Source: Bugulina stolonifera
Taxonomy: Eukaryota > Bryozoa > Gymnolaemata > Cheilostomatida > Bugulidae
Assembly: GCA_935421135.1 (NCBI GenBank)
Contig: OW285191.1
Coordinates: forward strand, 13,829,700 to 13,893,699
DNA length: 64,000 nt
Reading direction: 5' to 3'
Shown here: positions 22,267 to 36,587 of the stretch, piece by piece
How positions within the stretch are numbered: position 1 is the stretch's first letter
How the letters are laid out: the number at the start of each line of letters is the position of its first letter
The notes under the pieces: model-generated
Seen by the model: only the letters and a program-made list of their open reading frames with translations
Told to the model about the DNA's origin: nothing
The model's database searches: none
Translations under genes and position numbers: made by a program

Positions 22267-25200
22267 ATGGAAACCCAACGAAGGGTTGAGCTTAAAGCGT
22301 TTGAAAAGCCCAAAGAAAATGTTGTAAAACCCACTAGATTAGCTGTTAGGTTTGAAATTAAGTTAGAGGAAAGTACTGACCAAAAATGTCCCGAGTTGTC
22401 TTATGCAGATTTACTGCTGAAGCATGAATTAAAACGGAAAAGGACCAACTCATCATCAAATTCTGCAGCAGGGGTAAGATATATATTTAATATTTATATT
22501 AGGTTCGGTTGGGAAAAACCTTCGCCTCTTTACAAATTAAGACTTATCATACGGTTTTTAAAAAGACACAAAACAGTCACTATAAAGTAAATGAAATTAT
22601 TTGGTGAAGTTTCAAGCCAGGTGTCTGTCACTGTAATTATTACACATGACATACACTTGGCCTACAACTTCAACTTGAACTTCATAAAATTATTATCAAT
22701 TTGTATTTTAAATTTTATTTAGGCCTTCAGTAATTAGTGAGATATGAAAAAAAGATAAACTTGTCTATGAGCCTATATTTAATTTCACTATTTATATTTA
22801 GTATTTAATAATATATTTAATGCAGTTACAGTATACAAATACTTTTTATAATATATAATACAGTAGAATATTAGATAGCTGATAGCATATTCATTATAAC
22901 AAGTGTCATAGGTTACTCTTATTTTCCACTAGGCCTACTTCAATCCAGTTGTAGCCTAGGTCCTATCATTGCATTATGATTATCATTCACCATGAACTTC
23001 ATTCATGTACAGCTATAAGCATAGTATTAGAGCTCAACTTTGTTTTCTACGAGCGTTAATATAGCAAGCATAGATCTAGGCCTATAAACTTGCAGCTTAT
23101 TATTTGGTTCTGTACTTGCGTGAGCATTTTAACTGATATTGAATACATTTTGGTATTTGAAAAGTAGTTCACCCAAATTGTATTTTTTAGAACAATGAAA
23201 ACATATTCCAAGAAGATGAAGGAGATATGGAGGCAATTGCTAAACGCATGGAGGAGAAATATGTAGGTTGATGTAGCAGCACTGAAATTATTTTTTGTAG
23301 TTATTCATTGAAGATGTGAAATGACAGTTTTTGTGTTTACCCAATTAAAATGGTTTCTGACAAGTTTATTTATCAAATTGTCATTCATTTCAGGGAAAGT
23401 CTTATGTTGGGTTTGGCAAAGGTCGGAATATTGACCTTGGTGATGGCTATGACACAGAAGATAGCTTCATAGACAATGAAGAAGCAGTTTGTATTATTTA
23501 GTATTTTATTCACTAATGTTTTGCTCCTAAATTCTAATATGCCTAATTTTTAGGAACTCGGTAAATATTCGTATGAGTTACTGAGTTACCGTGTTTCTTA
23601 CTGTAATTTAGTATGACGAGCTTGTTCCTTCATCTCTTACTACTAAACATGGAGGATTCTACATCAACACTGGAAAGCTGGACTTTAAAGAAGTTTCAGA
23701 TGATGAGATTGTGTCTGACCAGGAGTTGAAACGGAAGAAGAAAAAGAAGAGAATTCTGGTAATAAGCTGTATAGTAATATTATTGTCCTAATTGTGTTTG
23801 AAGCTCGTTTGTTGCTCATGACTTTGTATGGTTAGAAGAATAGGTATTTCACAATCTAAATACAGTATGTCATCAGCCACAGTGTCACACAGCGTATGTC
23901 ACAGTGTCACACAGCGTATGTCACAATGTCACACAGCGTATGTCACAGTGTCACACAGCTTATGTCACAGTGTCACACAGCGTATGTCACAGTTTCACAC
24001 AGCGTATGTCACAGTGTCACACATCGTATGTCACAGTCTCACACAGCGTATGTCACAGTGTCACACAGCGTATGTCACAGTGTCACACAGCGTATGTCAG
24101 TGTCACACAGCGTATGTCAAAGTTGTTTCTTACTATTGGCACCTATAAAAATTCTTTATTTGCCACCTTAAGTTTGGTAAACTACTAGCTGCTCCACTTA
24201 TTTTAGGATTCATCTGCTAGTGAGGTGGATGAGGATGAACCAATTGTTCAGCGAAAGGTGAGTGTTACATTGCATATTGATACACAATCATATTCCCCTA
24301 TGGTGGTGTGATCGGGGAAGGCTATGCAGATTATATGAGTAGTAGAGGCCTTAGGACCATATACCACATCTACTGGTTATTTAGAAAAAGAAGAAGACAT
24401 TGTCTGGCGACGCAATGGCTAAAAAATCTCTCCTTGCTGCCAAAAAGCGAAAGAAAATCCTCACCTCCACAGAAATAGGAAAAGAGAGAATTAAAAAGAA
24501 AAAGCTACTTCAGCAGAAGAAAATGTAAGAGTTATTTCTTTTTTACAGTTATTCTCTGGTACTTCTGTATATAATCGCTGTGATTTGTGCTCTCAGTGAC
24601 AGAGTTTGCATTTCCTTCAGAGAGTTAATATACATGTTTAAACTATTTGGGCCATCTTAAAGTTCCTTCCATTGATATTTACAGGCTGGCGGGGAAAGCC
24701 CAGCTAGGGCAGACAGTTAAAAATAACAAATATGATTCCACCATTGATGCAGTTATTAATCGTAATTCAACATCAACTCAGTCGAAAGCGGCGACTGCAG
24801 CTAATCAGTCTCTGACGACTAACAATGGAGAGGCTGTACCCAGTAAGTTCCTGTACCTACTGTGTTAGTACGCTTGTACTTATGTACTTTTTTGCACTAT
24901 ATAAGCTGTTCAGTTAAGTTTGGTATTGATATCTAGTGTCAAGAAACTGTGCCATAATAAGGTATGTGTAGGAATTACACTTAACTACACTATGAAGCAT
25001 TGGCTGGCAAATATCTGCTGATTGCATGTTATATACGTAAATTATGGATATTTCTTTGTATATCTGTACATGTGTATATATAAAATGTTTGTAGCCTATA
25101 TATATCGAGGTTGCTCACTAATGTTGTTTATTCAGAGAGTAAAGAAGTCAAAAGTGACCCAGTTAAGCTGCCAGAAAATCTTCCAGAGGCATGCATTAGC

Positions 25201-28200
25201 CTTATTGACAATCTCAAACAGGTGGGTGCTATCTCTGTTGCTGATGACACTCTACAGGTTTTAATGCAATTGCATGTACATAGGTTTTAACTATGTAATG
25301 CATATACAGTGAACAAGACCGTATAGGTGAGAATGCAAATGCAGTGTACATTAATATAATAATAAATATATTTTTTCTGTCATAATTCTTTGTTATAAAT
25401 TATAATTTTTTGTAGCTGGCAGCTAAATGTACAGATGAAAAATCAAAGTTCTTCACACCAGATATTAACGATCTTCTTATTAGGTTAGTATTTGATGTCT
25501 TCATTCAGTGATGTCTTCACTGGGCTATGGATGTCCTGCTCTGTTTAGGCTTTTGGTGGAGTCGCATCATAACTAACACAGATAATTCACCAGAGAGTTT
25601 TTAACACTAGTGCTAGTCTGTAACACTGGTGCTAGTCTGTAACACTGGTGCTAGTCTGTAACACTGGTGCTAGTCTGTAACACTGGTGCTAGTCTGTAAC
25701 ACTGGTGCTAGTCTGTAACACTAGTGCTAGTCTGTAACACTGGTTCTTCAATCTCATGATGTGATATTGAATCTATCAATTATTAATTTGAGATACCAAT
25801 TCCATGAGAGCTTGGCTGCAGTACGGAAACTCAACATTGTATCATTTTATTTATTATAATTAATAAATTCAAGTTTTGACTTTGTAGCCTTATATTTACT
25901 TGTACAGTTTGGATAATGAGGTGCGATATATTAGCTCTATTGGTACAAGGAACTCAGTCTACAGTCACCTCTCATCCTTTCTACCAATCAACAGAGAGAC
26001 TCTGATGAAGAGGATGAAGCACCTCAGACAGAAACAGCTGGTTACTAAACTCCATGGACCAATAGAAAACCTCAAAGCTGGTGAGACAGTCTGTGCTCTT
26101 GTTACTGCATGTTTGATTGGTTGACTGGTGAGACGGTCTGTACTCTTGTTACTGTATGTTTGGTTGGTTGGCTGGTGAGACAGTCTGTACTCTTGTTACT
26201 GTATGTTTGGTTGGTTGGCTTGAACCTGGCATGTCTTTCTGTGAGTCTGCTGTTAAATGTGTCCCAGAAAACTATATTTGTGATTGATGTCTAGTTCTTA
26301 TCTGTATGTCTATGCATTTGACAATGTGGTGTGTGAGTAGCTACTACTTCTCTTTATCGTACTGCTACTATAAAGGTGTGAATAGGTTATATATTGGTCT
26401 ATTGTTTTTCATTATAGCGATTAACGAAGTGATGCCAGCTCAAATTGAGAAGTATAAACAAGAGGTACAGATGAGACAAGCTAGGTATGTATATGCACCT
26501 CTCTGTTCCAACCATAGCTTAACGTCACATTTGCCTTTGTTTAGAACTGTAAGGTATCTCTGATTTCTACTGTAAATATCCTACCAGTAAACTCTACCTG
26601 CATGCACCAGAATACCAAATTGTAAAATACTAAAGTACTAAATACTGGTTATATGCTGTATCAGGTTGCCATGGTAACACATGTAGCAGATTTACTCTAC
26701 ACAATGAACGTGTTGTCATATTAATACCTACAAGTATAACTAATATATTCTACGCAGTAAACAGGAGGATATAGAGAGGCAGAAAGAGGATACACAGGAC
26801 AGTGATGAGGAGCCCACACCTAGTCAACTACCTGCCAGCACAAGCAGTAGCAATCTCACTACTTCAGGGGCACAGGCTACCACATCTGCTACTGCTTCCG
26901 GTACAGAAGAGAAGAAGAAAGAGAAAGCAACTCCTGCATTCAGAAAGAAATTTGAATGGAGTGAAAAAGTGAGGTAAGCCAACCAACTGCCATATACTGT
27001 ATTTCTGTAAAGTAATTCTAGCATATACATCCATATCACACATGTCCTGTGTTACCAATACATTACACATATGTTTATGCTGCTAGGAATTGTCTGTGTG
27101 CTGTGGTCACTATTAAGATGGACACTTATAACATACTCAAGACCAAAGGTCAATCACCGGAGGAGTTTGTCAAAGAATTTCTAGAGAATGAAGTTCGCAT
27201 ACTTTGGCCCAAGGGTTGGATGCAGTCAAGGTATATTCTATGTGTATACTATACCTTGCACGCCTGTATACACTCATATACTATACCTGTATTATAATAT
27301 ACCTAGCATACCTCGCATGCCTGTATACACTCATATTTCACTAACGTCTGTAATTTTTATATTTATTGTCTATGCAGAACGTTGTACATGTCGATCAAAG
27401 TGTAATAAGTGTGATTGATATAAGGTACATTTTTTTTTATTATATATTGCATTGTACCTTATATACATGTGTTTATTTCATTATGTGTACTTCATTGGAC
27501 ATGGTAGACCTCACTGGCTATCCATATATGTTGTGAAGTACTATTTTGTAGAGATCAGGCTTATCTATACAGTATGCATTATACGAGTATAGTAGTTATT
27601 ACCATGTGTATTGTTTTTCTATACAAGTTTTACTCTAGATATCATTGTGTATTTACATATTACATATCCATGTACATGTATATTGTAGAGTGCTATACAA
27701 GGAGAGTAAATCAGCTCATGTTAAGTGGACTAACCCTACTCAGCAGGTGTAAGTGTTATCAGCTAAGTGGTCAGCAGTCATATGGGTCAATGTGCTGCCT
27801 TTGGTCACTCCTGCCGATGTTTATTGAGTTATTTATGTGTTATTTTTCTTTTAAATACTATCTTCTTAATGTTGCTCTATTTTTATGTAGAAGTAAACGA
27901 AAAAAATACTTTCACCAATAGATACTGATCTACCAGATTTCAGCTCATTAGAAGTGTATATGGCTCATTGTCATTATTGCTGCTGCTGAAATTAGTTGAT
28001 GAGTAAAGCTAGCGAAATGGTCAGCATTTTCACTATCGGTTTGATGAAGGAATAAAACTACTTATCCAAAATATTAAAGTATTGAGTAAGAGGAAGACAA
28101 CCACCAGTTGTATTTCAAAATTAATATTTGTAGCCTCATGTCTAGTTACTCCCAGCTAAGGGACTGTATATTCACACCTCCAACTACTTCTGTTAATTTG

Positions 28201-31200
28201 TAGAGTACCTAAGCCTACTGTCCAAAAGAAGCCTCCCCTGATAACAAATGCACTGAAAATGGCGGCCACCATTGCTACCAATACAAAGAAATCTCCAATA
28301 TCAGCTGGTGTTAAGGCTGGACAAAGCCTACTGGACAAGGCTACTGTAGACACTATAGCTAAGCTCACAGTCTCTACTATACAGGAGGGAGAGAAGAAAG
28401 ACGTCAAATCTGAATCTGGTCTCCTAAAGAACATATCCAAGTCTGTGGCTAAAGTCAACAAGACATCCACAGGTGGAAATGGTTACTATTCCATTGTGTA
28501 GATGTGTGTAGTGCGGCTACTTTCTGTCCAGTATCCTTGATTCTTATCGATACATACGTTGTAATAGCTGTATTGAACTGCTTTGCTTTCCCTTGGTGTA
28601 CTGAGCTTGCTGTAGTCCGACAGTTACTTAATAATTCTCTGGTATTGTACTAGCCATGTGTGTTACTATATTCACAGAGCTGGAGAGGATTTCTACAGTG
28701 TACCTAGCAGCATACTGTTAGCAACTGTTAGCATTGTATATTAGCCAATCAGTGCTTAGCTAGCTAGTAGATATAGCTACTGGTGATAGCTGTACATGTA
28801 CATACAGCAGTGCCTCAGTCCTCCCATTAGTATGTTGTCTTACTAACCTACAAATGTCGGACCAGGACAACATTATATTCCTGAATGTTTTTACTAACCC
28901 CAAGGTTCTCTAAGTGTTTGTATTGTACAATTACTAATTTTGTATAATATAATTGTACATTTATATTGTAGAGTCAAGTACCAAAGTTCCACCCTCTAGT
29001 CATTCACAATCTACTGGAAGTAGCTCTTCCCACCAGATGACATCACATCCTCTCCAGGTGCATACACATTTCTTTCTCTAACCAGTAGAACATATTATAT
29101 TTATTGTAATGTTGTTTCAGCTTACTAGTCTTTTTCTCACTGATAGGAGTCGCCTTCCCATCAAACTGTCTCTATTCATCGGCAGCCCTTCAGAACTACA
29201 GAATCTGGCGAGACAGTTGTTATGAACGGGAAGAAGGTAATTGGACGACTGGTCACCTCTGCATACCCATCCAATACTACTAAGGTTCGTTATGTTTTTC
29301 TCTCTGTCAGTTTTTTATTTGAATAGCTGAGATCTTTCTGATTATTGTGGACTGATGGAACACTTGTTGTTTTGTGGGGCCAAGACGTTGTGTTTTCTAG
29401 CTATGCTGTTTGTCTGCAGAGAGCACCTGCTCATACAGTATATACACGTACATGTTTGTGTTGATTAAAATCAATGTGTTTAGTTTGAAGTGTTTATATG
29501 TATGGCAGGTAATCAGTACCAAGAATACAGATAAGAAAGAACCCTTCCATACAAAATCTCCGAGCATCAAGTCTGAGTCATGTAAACTATCCACAGCTTC
29601 TGGTACTCTCACTATTACTAGTCGATCAAGTTCTGATGATGACATAAAGCTGATTACACTACCAGATGGTCCTACCTCTAAACACACTGTGTCTTCCCTT
29701 CAGTCACCTATAGTAAGTGTCCTTGTGATTGTTCTAATGTCACCTACACTAGGTGACACTGCTCCTTAGGGCACCTGCACTAATGTATCGTTACTCTGTT
29801 GGGGTGCTAACACCATATATAAGCATATGTCTATATCACGCAATAGGCTATACTATACTAATGTTATCATGTACAGTAGGTGGATACTGTCCCATATTTA
29901 TTCTAGGTTAGCCACATACATGTAACTGTACCTCTGTCACTGTAGCGCTGTGACATTATGATATGTTGTTATGTTATAGCCAAGTACTTCAGGTACTCCA
30001 GTAACAGTTAAACAACGCAGACCTAATATTGTAAAACAGCAGAAGATGGTGGCACAGACGCAGCAGGTGGCTGCTACGGCTGTGATGCAGACAGCACAAG
30101 GTAAACTCCTTACATGTCCTGTAATCCTGTCCTGATACAAATATGAATGTGTTGTTTATGGCTCCTTTTACTTTTAAAGTTCTACTAAGACTGAATCTCA
30201 TTCAAGATGCAGGAGGTGTGCTGTTTGTTCAACCCTTCTGAGCGGATATTTACACAATAATACTGATGTTTTTGTTTCAATGGAAATACATGTACATCTA
30301 GATAATATAATACTGTTATGGACGGTTTGAAAATCTAGATAGTTATATATGATGACTAGTTACTTTATGATGGCTAATCACTCTATTTTACTCTGTGTGC
30401 CTGTTATACTTCAGTACCTATGACTATAAGGTTGCTATTGTAGTATTACAGCAGCAACACTTAGCAGCCAGTTTGGCCAATCAGAAGGCAATGTTACACC
30501 ATAAGAAGGTGGCAGAAGGTTTAGTAAACCAACAGAAGTTGGCCAAGCAGCAGCAAATAGCAGCCATTACCGCCGAGCGAAAGGTAGCCTCGAACTTGGC
30601 AACACAGAAGAGGCTAATCCAACAGAAGGCCATCGCCGAGCAACAGCAGCAGCAGAAATTAGTGCAGATACAACAGCAGCAGACATTAGTGAAGTTACAG
30701 CAGCAGCAGGCGGCTAACAAAGCACAACAACAGAAAATAGTCTACGCTCAGCAGCAACAAAAGTTGGCTCAATCACAGCAACAGAAGCAGGCACAAATAC
30801 AGAATCAGTTGGAGCAGGTGCAGATACAGCAGCAGAAGAAGCGAGTGCAGGTCCAGCAGCAACAAGCAGCTAAACAACAGCTTGCTGCTCAACAGCACAA
30901 ACAAAAATTGTTGCAAGCACAGCAGCAGCAGAAGCTGGCTCAACAGCAGAAAGAATTGAATGCAAGACAACAAATAATAAACTCACATCTAGTCAATCAA
31001 GCCTCAGCTCGCCTCACTACCTCAGCCCACCCTGTACAGTTTAGTACTCAGTCTAACAGGAGTCCTGCTGCTAGCTCTAGACAGGTCCAACCTAGCTCAA
31101 GGTCACCAGTTGCAGCTACTGGTATTGTTACAACACCCAACAGTCGAATGTGAGTATATCATATATACATGTGTATAATGTAGTAGAAGGAATATTAAGA

Positions 31201-32526
31201 GTGGTAGCTACAGCTTGTTCATATACATGTAGTATCCCTAGTCCCATCGTAAATGTTGACTTGACAGCTTACAATCGGTGTCCACCAGTAGCAATGTGTG
31301 CCTTTATAAATATATTTCAGCTCTTGGAATTTATGAATAAGTCATGGAGTTATTTTACAGATTCAAAATATTGGTCATCATTGAAAAAACAGTATTCTCC
31401 TCTATTATAATAATAATGCTAGTCATAGCTTATGATTGCTAGGTTTAATGGATGTTACCACCCACATAGTATGTATCTAAGTCATAGACATTGGTAAGTG
31501 AGGGTAGTAACCCCACCCACCCCATTTATCACTGCTATATTTATTGTTGGTAAATAACTACCAGGTTGCATTGCTCTTCTGTCTGTATGCTATTGAGTTT
31601 GGAATGGTTTCTCTTAGCTGTCACTTTATGTTCCATAAAAATGACAGTTGTTGTTTGTTTAATTATGCTGTTTATTTCTTTTCTTCAGCCATATTGGTTG
31701 ATAGAGATATGCATGTAAATGTATATCATTATATGAATCTGGTAAAGGAACCAGTTTCGTTGTAGTCAAGTAGTTAAATGTAGTTTTATTGACTGGTTAA
31801 AACCTTTCACTCACTACTGCTTGACCTTGCCCTTGTAGTATACCTGGTAACTTTGCCTTCGCGGTGGCAGGAAGTAATCGATCTCCAGTGTCTCCAATCA
31901 ACTCTTCACAATCTGTAAGTGTGAATTCTAACTGTAAGAGTTTTCTCAGTGGTGATAACAAATACATGTGTACATTTTTAAGTCTGTTTTTAGTATGTAG
32001 CTACATTCACTCATGTGGAATATTCAGAGACTAATATGATATAAACTCCTGTTCATAGTCGATTGAGAGATTAGTAGACTGACAATCTTGTGTAAAGTAG
32101 GTCCTAAATACATTTGAATAATAACCGTATTTATATATAAAATATTTGTACCTCAGGCCTCATCTGGAATCACTCTCTGGCCACGCCCACCTCTACAGCA
32201 GCAGACAGCATCACAGATGGCAGCAGAGTATAGGCTGAGTCTGGAGGTCCAAAGTAAGTGATACTTATTTTCCAACTAGAGAGATACCACCACCTACCAA
32301 TGCATCTATTAAAGTGATGACAACTCCCTCCAATCACAAGTTTGGAGTTGTCATCAATTTTTACTAATAAGCACAAAAGGTGAAGGCAACTCCAAAATTT
32401 CTATAACTGCTTTCTTGTTGCCGTCGATTGTACATACTAACTTCAAGAAGTTTCAAATTGAAATTTGCCACCAGACTGGAACACTACATTCTGTTTACAG
32501 AACAATTAGATGCTATGAAGAAGTGA
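22267..32526 (+). CDS. UBN: Ubinuclein (UBN1/2), HIRA-complex subunit, complete, 23 exons
   Basis: Exons: 22267-22473, 23191-23262, 23394-23486, 23612-23758, 24207-24257, 24385-24524, 24685-24842, 25136-25221, 25416-25483, 25908-26080, 26418-26484, 26758-26973, 27087-27230, 27689-27748, 28204-28472, 28972-29057, 29147-29284, 29509-29712, 29980-30100, 30444-31149, 31839-31914, 32157-32253, 32501-32526. One frame, 1134 aa. Ubinuclein binds histone H3.3-H4 in the HIRA chaperone complex (family knowledge). The Hpc2-related domain, residues about 86-149, is very clear: [20 protein letters not shown] then [14 protein letters not shown]. The ubinuclein middle domain (about 295-560) includes [39 protein letters not shown] and [10 protein letters not shown]. 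Residues about 834-1030 are Gln-rich coiled coil. The exon 14-15 junction and the end of exon 17 are the least certain. AATAAA at 32953. Confidence 0.94.
23880..24120 (+). repeat. 22-bp minisatellite in ubinuclein intron 4
   Basis: About eleven copies of GTCACACAGCGTATGTCACA plus GT. Open in all three plus frames because the unit lacks stops; not coding. Confidence 0.93.
25607..25745 (+). repeat. 19-bp minisatellite in ubinuclein intron 9
   Basis: Seven copies of GTCTGTAACACTGGTGCTA with few changes. Confidence 0.93.
26078..26220 (+). repeat. 47-bp tandem repeat spanning the exon 10 splice donor of ubinuclein
   Basis: Three copies starting CTGGTGAGACAGTCTGT at 26078, 26125 and 26172. The first copy contains the real exon 10 donor (exon ends 26080), so the 5' splice site itself is triplicated. 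Confidence 0.85.
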
Positions 32527-35500
32527 TTGCCCAGTTGATACAACACCATGGGACTATGCACTACCTAATATACCTCTAACTCTATCCTATTTCTAATCTC
32601 TCAACAATTTTGGGAATCTCCTTACTATCACTATATAGATATTATATTGAAGATCTCAAATTGAGAGGTGGGTAACCTCCATGTGCTATCTAAGTCTAGA
32701 TATATAAATGTAAATACTAGAGACTAATCCCTATTAACTGGGAATAGATTTCACGTTTGTTCTTGGAAGTTGTATGTGTATGCATATACATTATATTAGA
32801 ATTTTTTGAGACACGTTTTTGATTTGCTATATTTATTATGTACATAACACAAAATACATACATATTTGTTATACTGATGTACAGTGTATTTACAAATTCT
32901 ACCGTGTTACCCTTACAATGTACATGTACAATGTATATATATATATATGAACAATAAATAGCATGTGATGTAGTAAAATTTGCCTTTTAATACCTATAAA
33001 TAATATAATATTTGACGGCCCATCAATATATATTTAGGAGTTGTGTTTACCACATTTTTGCTGCCAAAGTTTTACCACCTTACTTGGAATATAACGATTC
33101 AGCAAAGAAGTACAACATGATTCCAAGGACCATTAATAAAACAGAAAACATCATTGTCTTGCGGTTTTCCTTCCGTAGTTTCCCAACAACCACTTCTGAA
33201 ACAAACAGGGAAATGTAAGATATACCTCTTGTAGTTGCACTGAACTCTTCATCTGCTATGGCAGCTATCTCTACGAAGTATTTAGCCATCAGACATCTAT
33301 TGGGTGGACTACAGCATTAGAACACCATAATATGATATAAACTTAAGTGTCTATTGCAAAACAATATTGGTAAAAACAAAATATAAAACATGGATACATG
33401 ATATATATCTTCAAAATCTCAATTTCGATAACAGGAAAGTTTGGTCTGATCAACGAAAGACAATAATTTGATCTAATGAAATTGAAGCACAGGTCAATGT
33501 TTTAACCCTTTCCCACCGAACAGTGCACCTATTTTTCAAATTTTACTTCAAGAGGTCATGGCTACACAAAACAACAGGGTGCAAACTTGCCAGTCATTTC
33601 TTTTTTCTTCAAGATTTGTCTTCTCTCACTTTCCAAATCATCTCTGAAAAAAATAAGAACTAACAGTTTCATGTGTGCCCTATCTACTATCTAATACAAT
33701 GATATTGATTGACATGTGTATACACTATGTAGATCAGCCTAACACTTACATGTACATGTAGAAGCACTTGCACCAAATTGATAATCATCAACAGCCGTCT
33801 GAAACTAAATCAATGTTTGTTTGCCAAATAAGTGTGCCCCAACAAGCTAAGAATTGATATCAACTCTTAAATGGAGTGTAGGTTTAATCATCACCGGAGA
33901 AAAGTACTGGAAATATTGCAAAAGCTGTTTTACCTTCGGTCAGCAGAGAGTTTCTTTAAACGTAGCTGTTTATCTATGGCTTCCAATGTCACTTGGTATT
34001 CTGTTATTGTGTTCTCCTCTCTTTCAATCTAACAAACATGAGATTAATTATCCATAGGCCACCATTAATCTCACATGCTCAATGTTGGAACAATAAAAGA
34101 TGAAAGGTAACATGGATTTTAACGTAGGTGGCATGCATTTCACAGTATATAAATGTGCTCTCATTAGGTTGTTCACTATTGATAAATATTTGGACATCTA
34201 AATATTACACTTATATGCCTATGCATGGGCTGCTGCAGTTCTTTACAACTACAAGATAACCCTGAACGTTGGCACCTTTGATCAAAGGAATTAACACAGC
34301 ACTTAGGTATTTTCTTGCAGATGTTGATACATGTCGCTTCAACCCCAACAGCGCATACCAATAAGTCATAGCTGGAAACTCATCCACATGAGAGACATTG
34401 AGTATGATCAAAGAAGGACATTGAAAATTCATTGGTAACATCAGGGGAAGAAAGAGGCTTAACGAGTTTAAGCATAAGCTTGGGCCCTTGGCAGAGAGTT
34501 GAAGGCGCAGGGTAAAAGCCCTGATGGATATCATTCCAAATGAAAGCTCTCACTCTGCTCTGAGTTCATTTTAGGATCCCATAGTAAAAGACAACCGAGA
34601 TCCTTAAGAGCAAGCAACAATCTATACTACCAGAGTTTTATGCTTCAGAACTATTCAGGATTTAAAAACTGGACAACTATGATAGGCCTACATGATTGAT
34701 CATGATAAAATAGTTCCGATTTCTCCAAATGGCAGGTCAAAACAACCTGCACTGCCAAACTATGTGATGACCCCCTCGGCCATACCCACTGAATACTGAC
34801 CAAACCATGCATCACTCCTGCTCCATACAAGGCATACCTCCTCTGCCTCCTACGCGGTCTAGTATATCCGCGCAAATCAAACACCCCCTCCCAACTTTTT
34901 ACTCTTCCTTACGCCCTGCACGGTTTCTTTGTTTGGACATTCATATTATTGTTATTGTATATTAAATATTATATTCATACTGGCATTGAATTGCCAACAG
35001 CCACAGTGAGAGATATCGCTACACTACGATTATTACTACCTAAAACTTTAATAAACGATACTACAATATAATACTTATACTGTACTAACTAATGTCTAAT
35101 CATCAATCATATCATTCAATGGTCTTCTCCGTTTACCCACTTACTTACTGTTTGTGCGATTGTAGGCATTCTGGTTCTGTTGCATGCAGTAATAAATTAC
35201 AATAATATACTTAATGCATCTGCCAATTGAATGAAACAACTTTTTATTACAGATCCAAGGCTTATGGCATGGGCATTGCATTAAAATACATGCTATGACT
35301 TGGGTTTTGTTTCATTTCAGTCTCTATCAGAAAATGTGGCAATGGGCTCTCAGATAACTTTGTTAGAGAGTTATAGAAGAATTGGTAAAGAGCTCACTGC
35401 CTGAAATCAGTGCTAACCTGAGGTCCAGTAATTCTAAAATTGAGGAGTTACGGGTATTTGGTAAAATCCACACCAGTGTGACTGAATAGTTCAGTTCTCC

Positions 35501-35699
35501 GCTAGGGTGGTTTTTCCTGTTTGTTCAAGGTCATAGTTCTGTAATAACAAATTTTATTTATTTCAATTTTATTAAATTAAAATCATATGCGTGATTGTAT
35601 TACAATAAAATGGTTGAAACAGTTTTTAAAAAAACATTGATTATTAATGATTTCTCACGTCAGTACCTCTCTTGAGGTCTCAGTGGGAATATTCAGTTT

Positions 35700-35757
35700 T
35701 TTTTTTTGCATTTTCTCACAGAGACCGCACTTAAAGTGCGTAAAGTCGTGAGAACTC
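35700..35757. repeat. 43-bp palindrome unit, copy 2 (inverted)
   Basis: Hairpin arms TTCTCAC and GTGAGAA with an inner GCACTTAAAGTGC palindrome; a T-rich tail on the left. Reverse complement of the unit at 21819-21878 with one base difference in the hairpin. Confidence 0.75.
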
Positions 35758-36587
35758 AAGTGAGGCACGTCCCTTCCACTCACCCTAGTGGTCTAACGTA
35801 GTAAGTAAATAAAACAAAAATAAGTTTAGTAAGGACCTGTGCTGAGATTACTACAGCAGAGGATTAATGATTATTCATATTTATATTGATATAAATTGAA
35901 ATTTAATCATATCTAGCAAATGCTAACTCAAATTGTCATACTATAGTTTTCCAAATGAGGTACGTCCCTTCCACTCGGCCTAGTGGTCTACTCTAAGTAT
36001 GCTAGGAGTAGGTAAGTAAGGATATCTTGTCCAGGTTTAAAATTAAGCCTCGAGACCGCTCCAAAAAAGCAGAAGGGGAGGCTATCTTTTGTTACAAACA
36101 AAGTAAAATAAAGTGAACCAAAGCACAGGAACAAAAAAAGGAACATATGAGTATAACTAGGCTATCTACCAAAATATCCAGCTCCCATAAGAGAAGAAAA
36201 AACCAATAAAAATTTTCTGATGCGCATCCTAGTGCAGGTAGAGCACCACCCTTCTCTGTCAACCTCCAACGATAAAATCATCAACAAACCACTCACTACA
36301 ATGTCCACCAGATCCCAAACTCTGTGGACTGATTGTTCGTTATTCCACAACAGCTTCCCGCCAGGAACCATTCAGGATCTTAAGGGAGAGAAAACAAAGG
36401 ATCCTGAGACACACACTGCCAACAGTTCTAACACATACAATCAGAGCCACCACAAGACCTGTGCTCAAGTCACTGATATTTATCCATATCTAGCAGAAGC
36501 TAGCACAAAATATTCATACTAACATTTTCTCAAGTGAGGCACGTCCCTTCCACTCACCCTAGTGGTCTAACGTAGTAAGTAAATAAG
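35758..36587. repeat. Three direct copies of a roughly 35-55-bp repeat
   Basis: GTGAGGCACGTCCCTTCCAC starts the copies at 35758 and 36532, which continue nearly identically to GTAAGTAAAT. A shorter, diverged copy is at 35956-35990. Copies 1 and 3 are 774 bp apart and both follow CTCAA. Confidence 0.75.

Noticed and set aside
23828..24188. Three overlapping plus-strand frames with [14 protein letters not shown] repeats
   Set aside because: The 22-bp minisatellite in a ubinuclein intron is open in all three frames; flanking exons splice across it.
27891..27921. Alternative ubinuclein exon ending SKRKKYFHQ
   Set aside because: It would end the protein early; skipping it joins exon 14 to 28204 in frame and the downstream exons remain in phase to 32526. 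A minor truncated isoform is possible.
30481..30973. Cys- and Leu-rich minus-strand frames
   Set aside because: Antisense of the ubinuclein Gln-rich exon 20.
34211..34534. 107-aa minus-strand frame
   Set aside because: No recognisable motif, no splice partners; flanking sequence looks repeat-derived.
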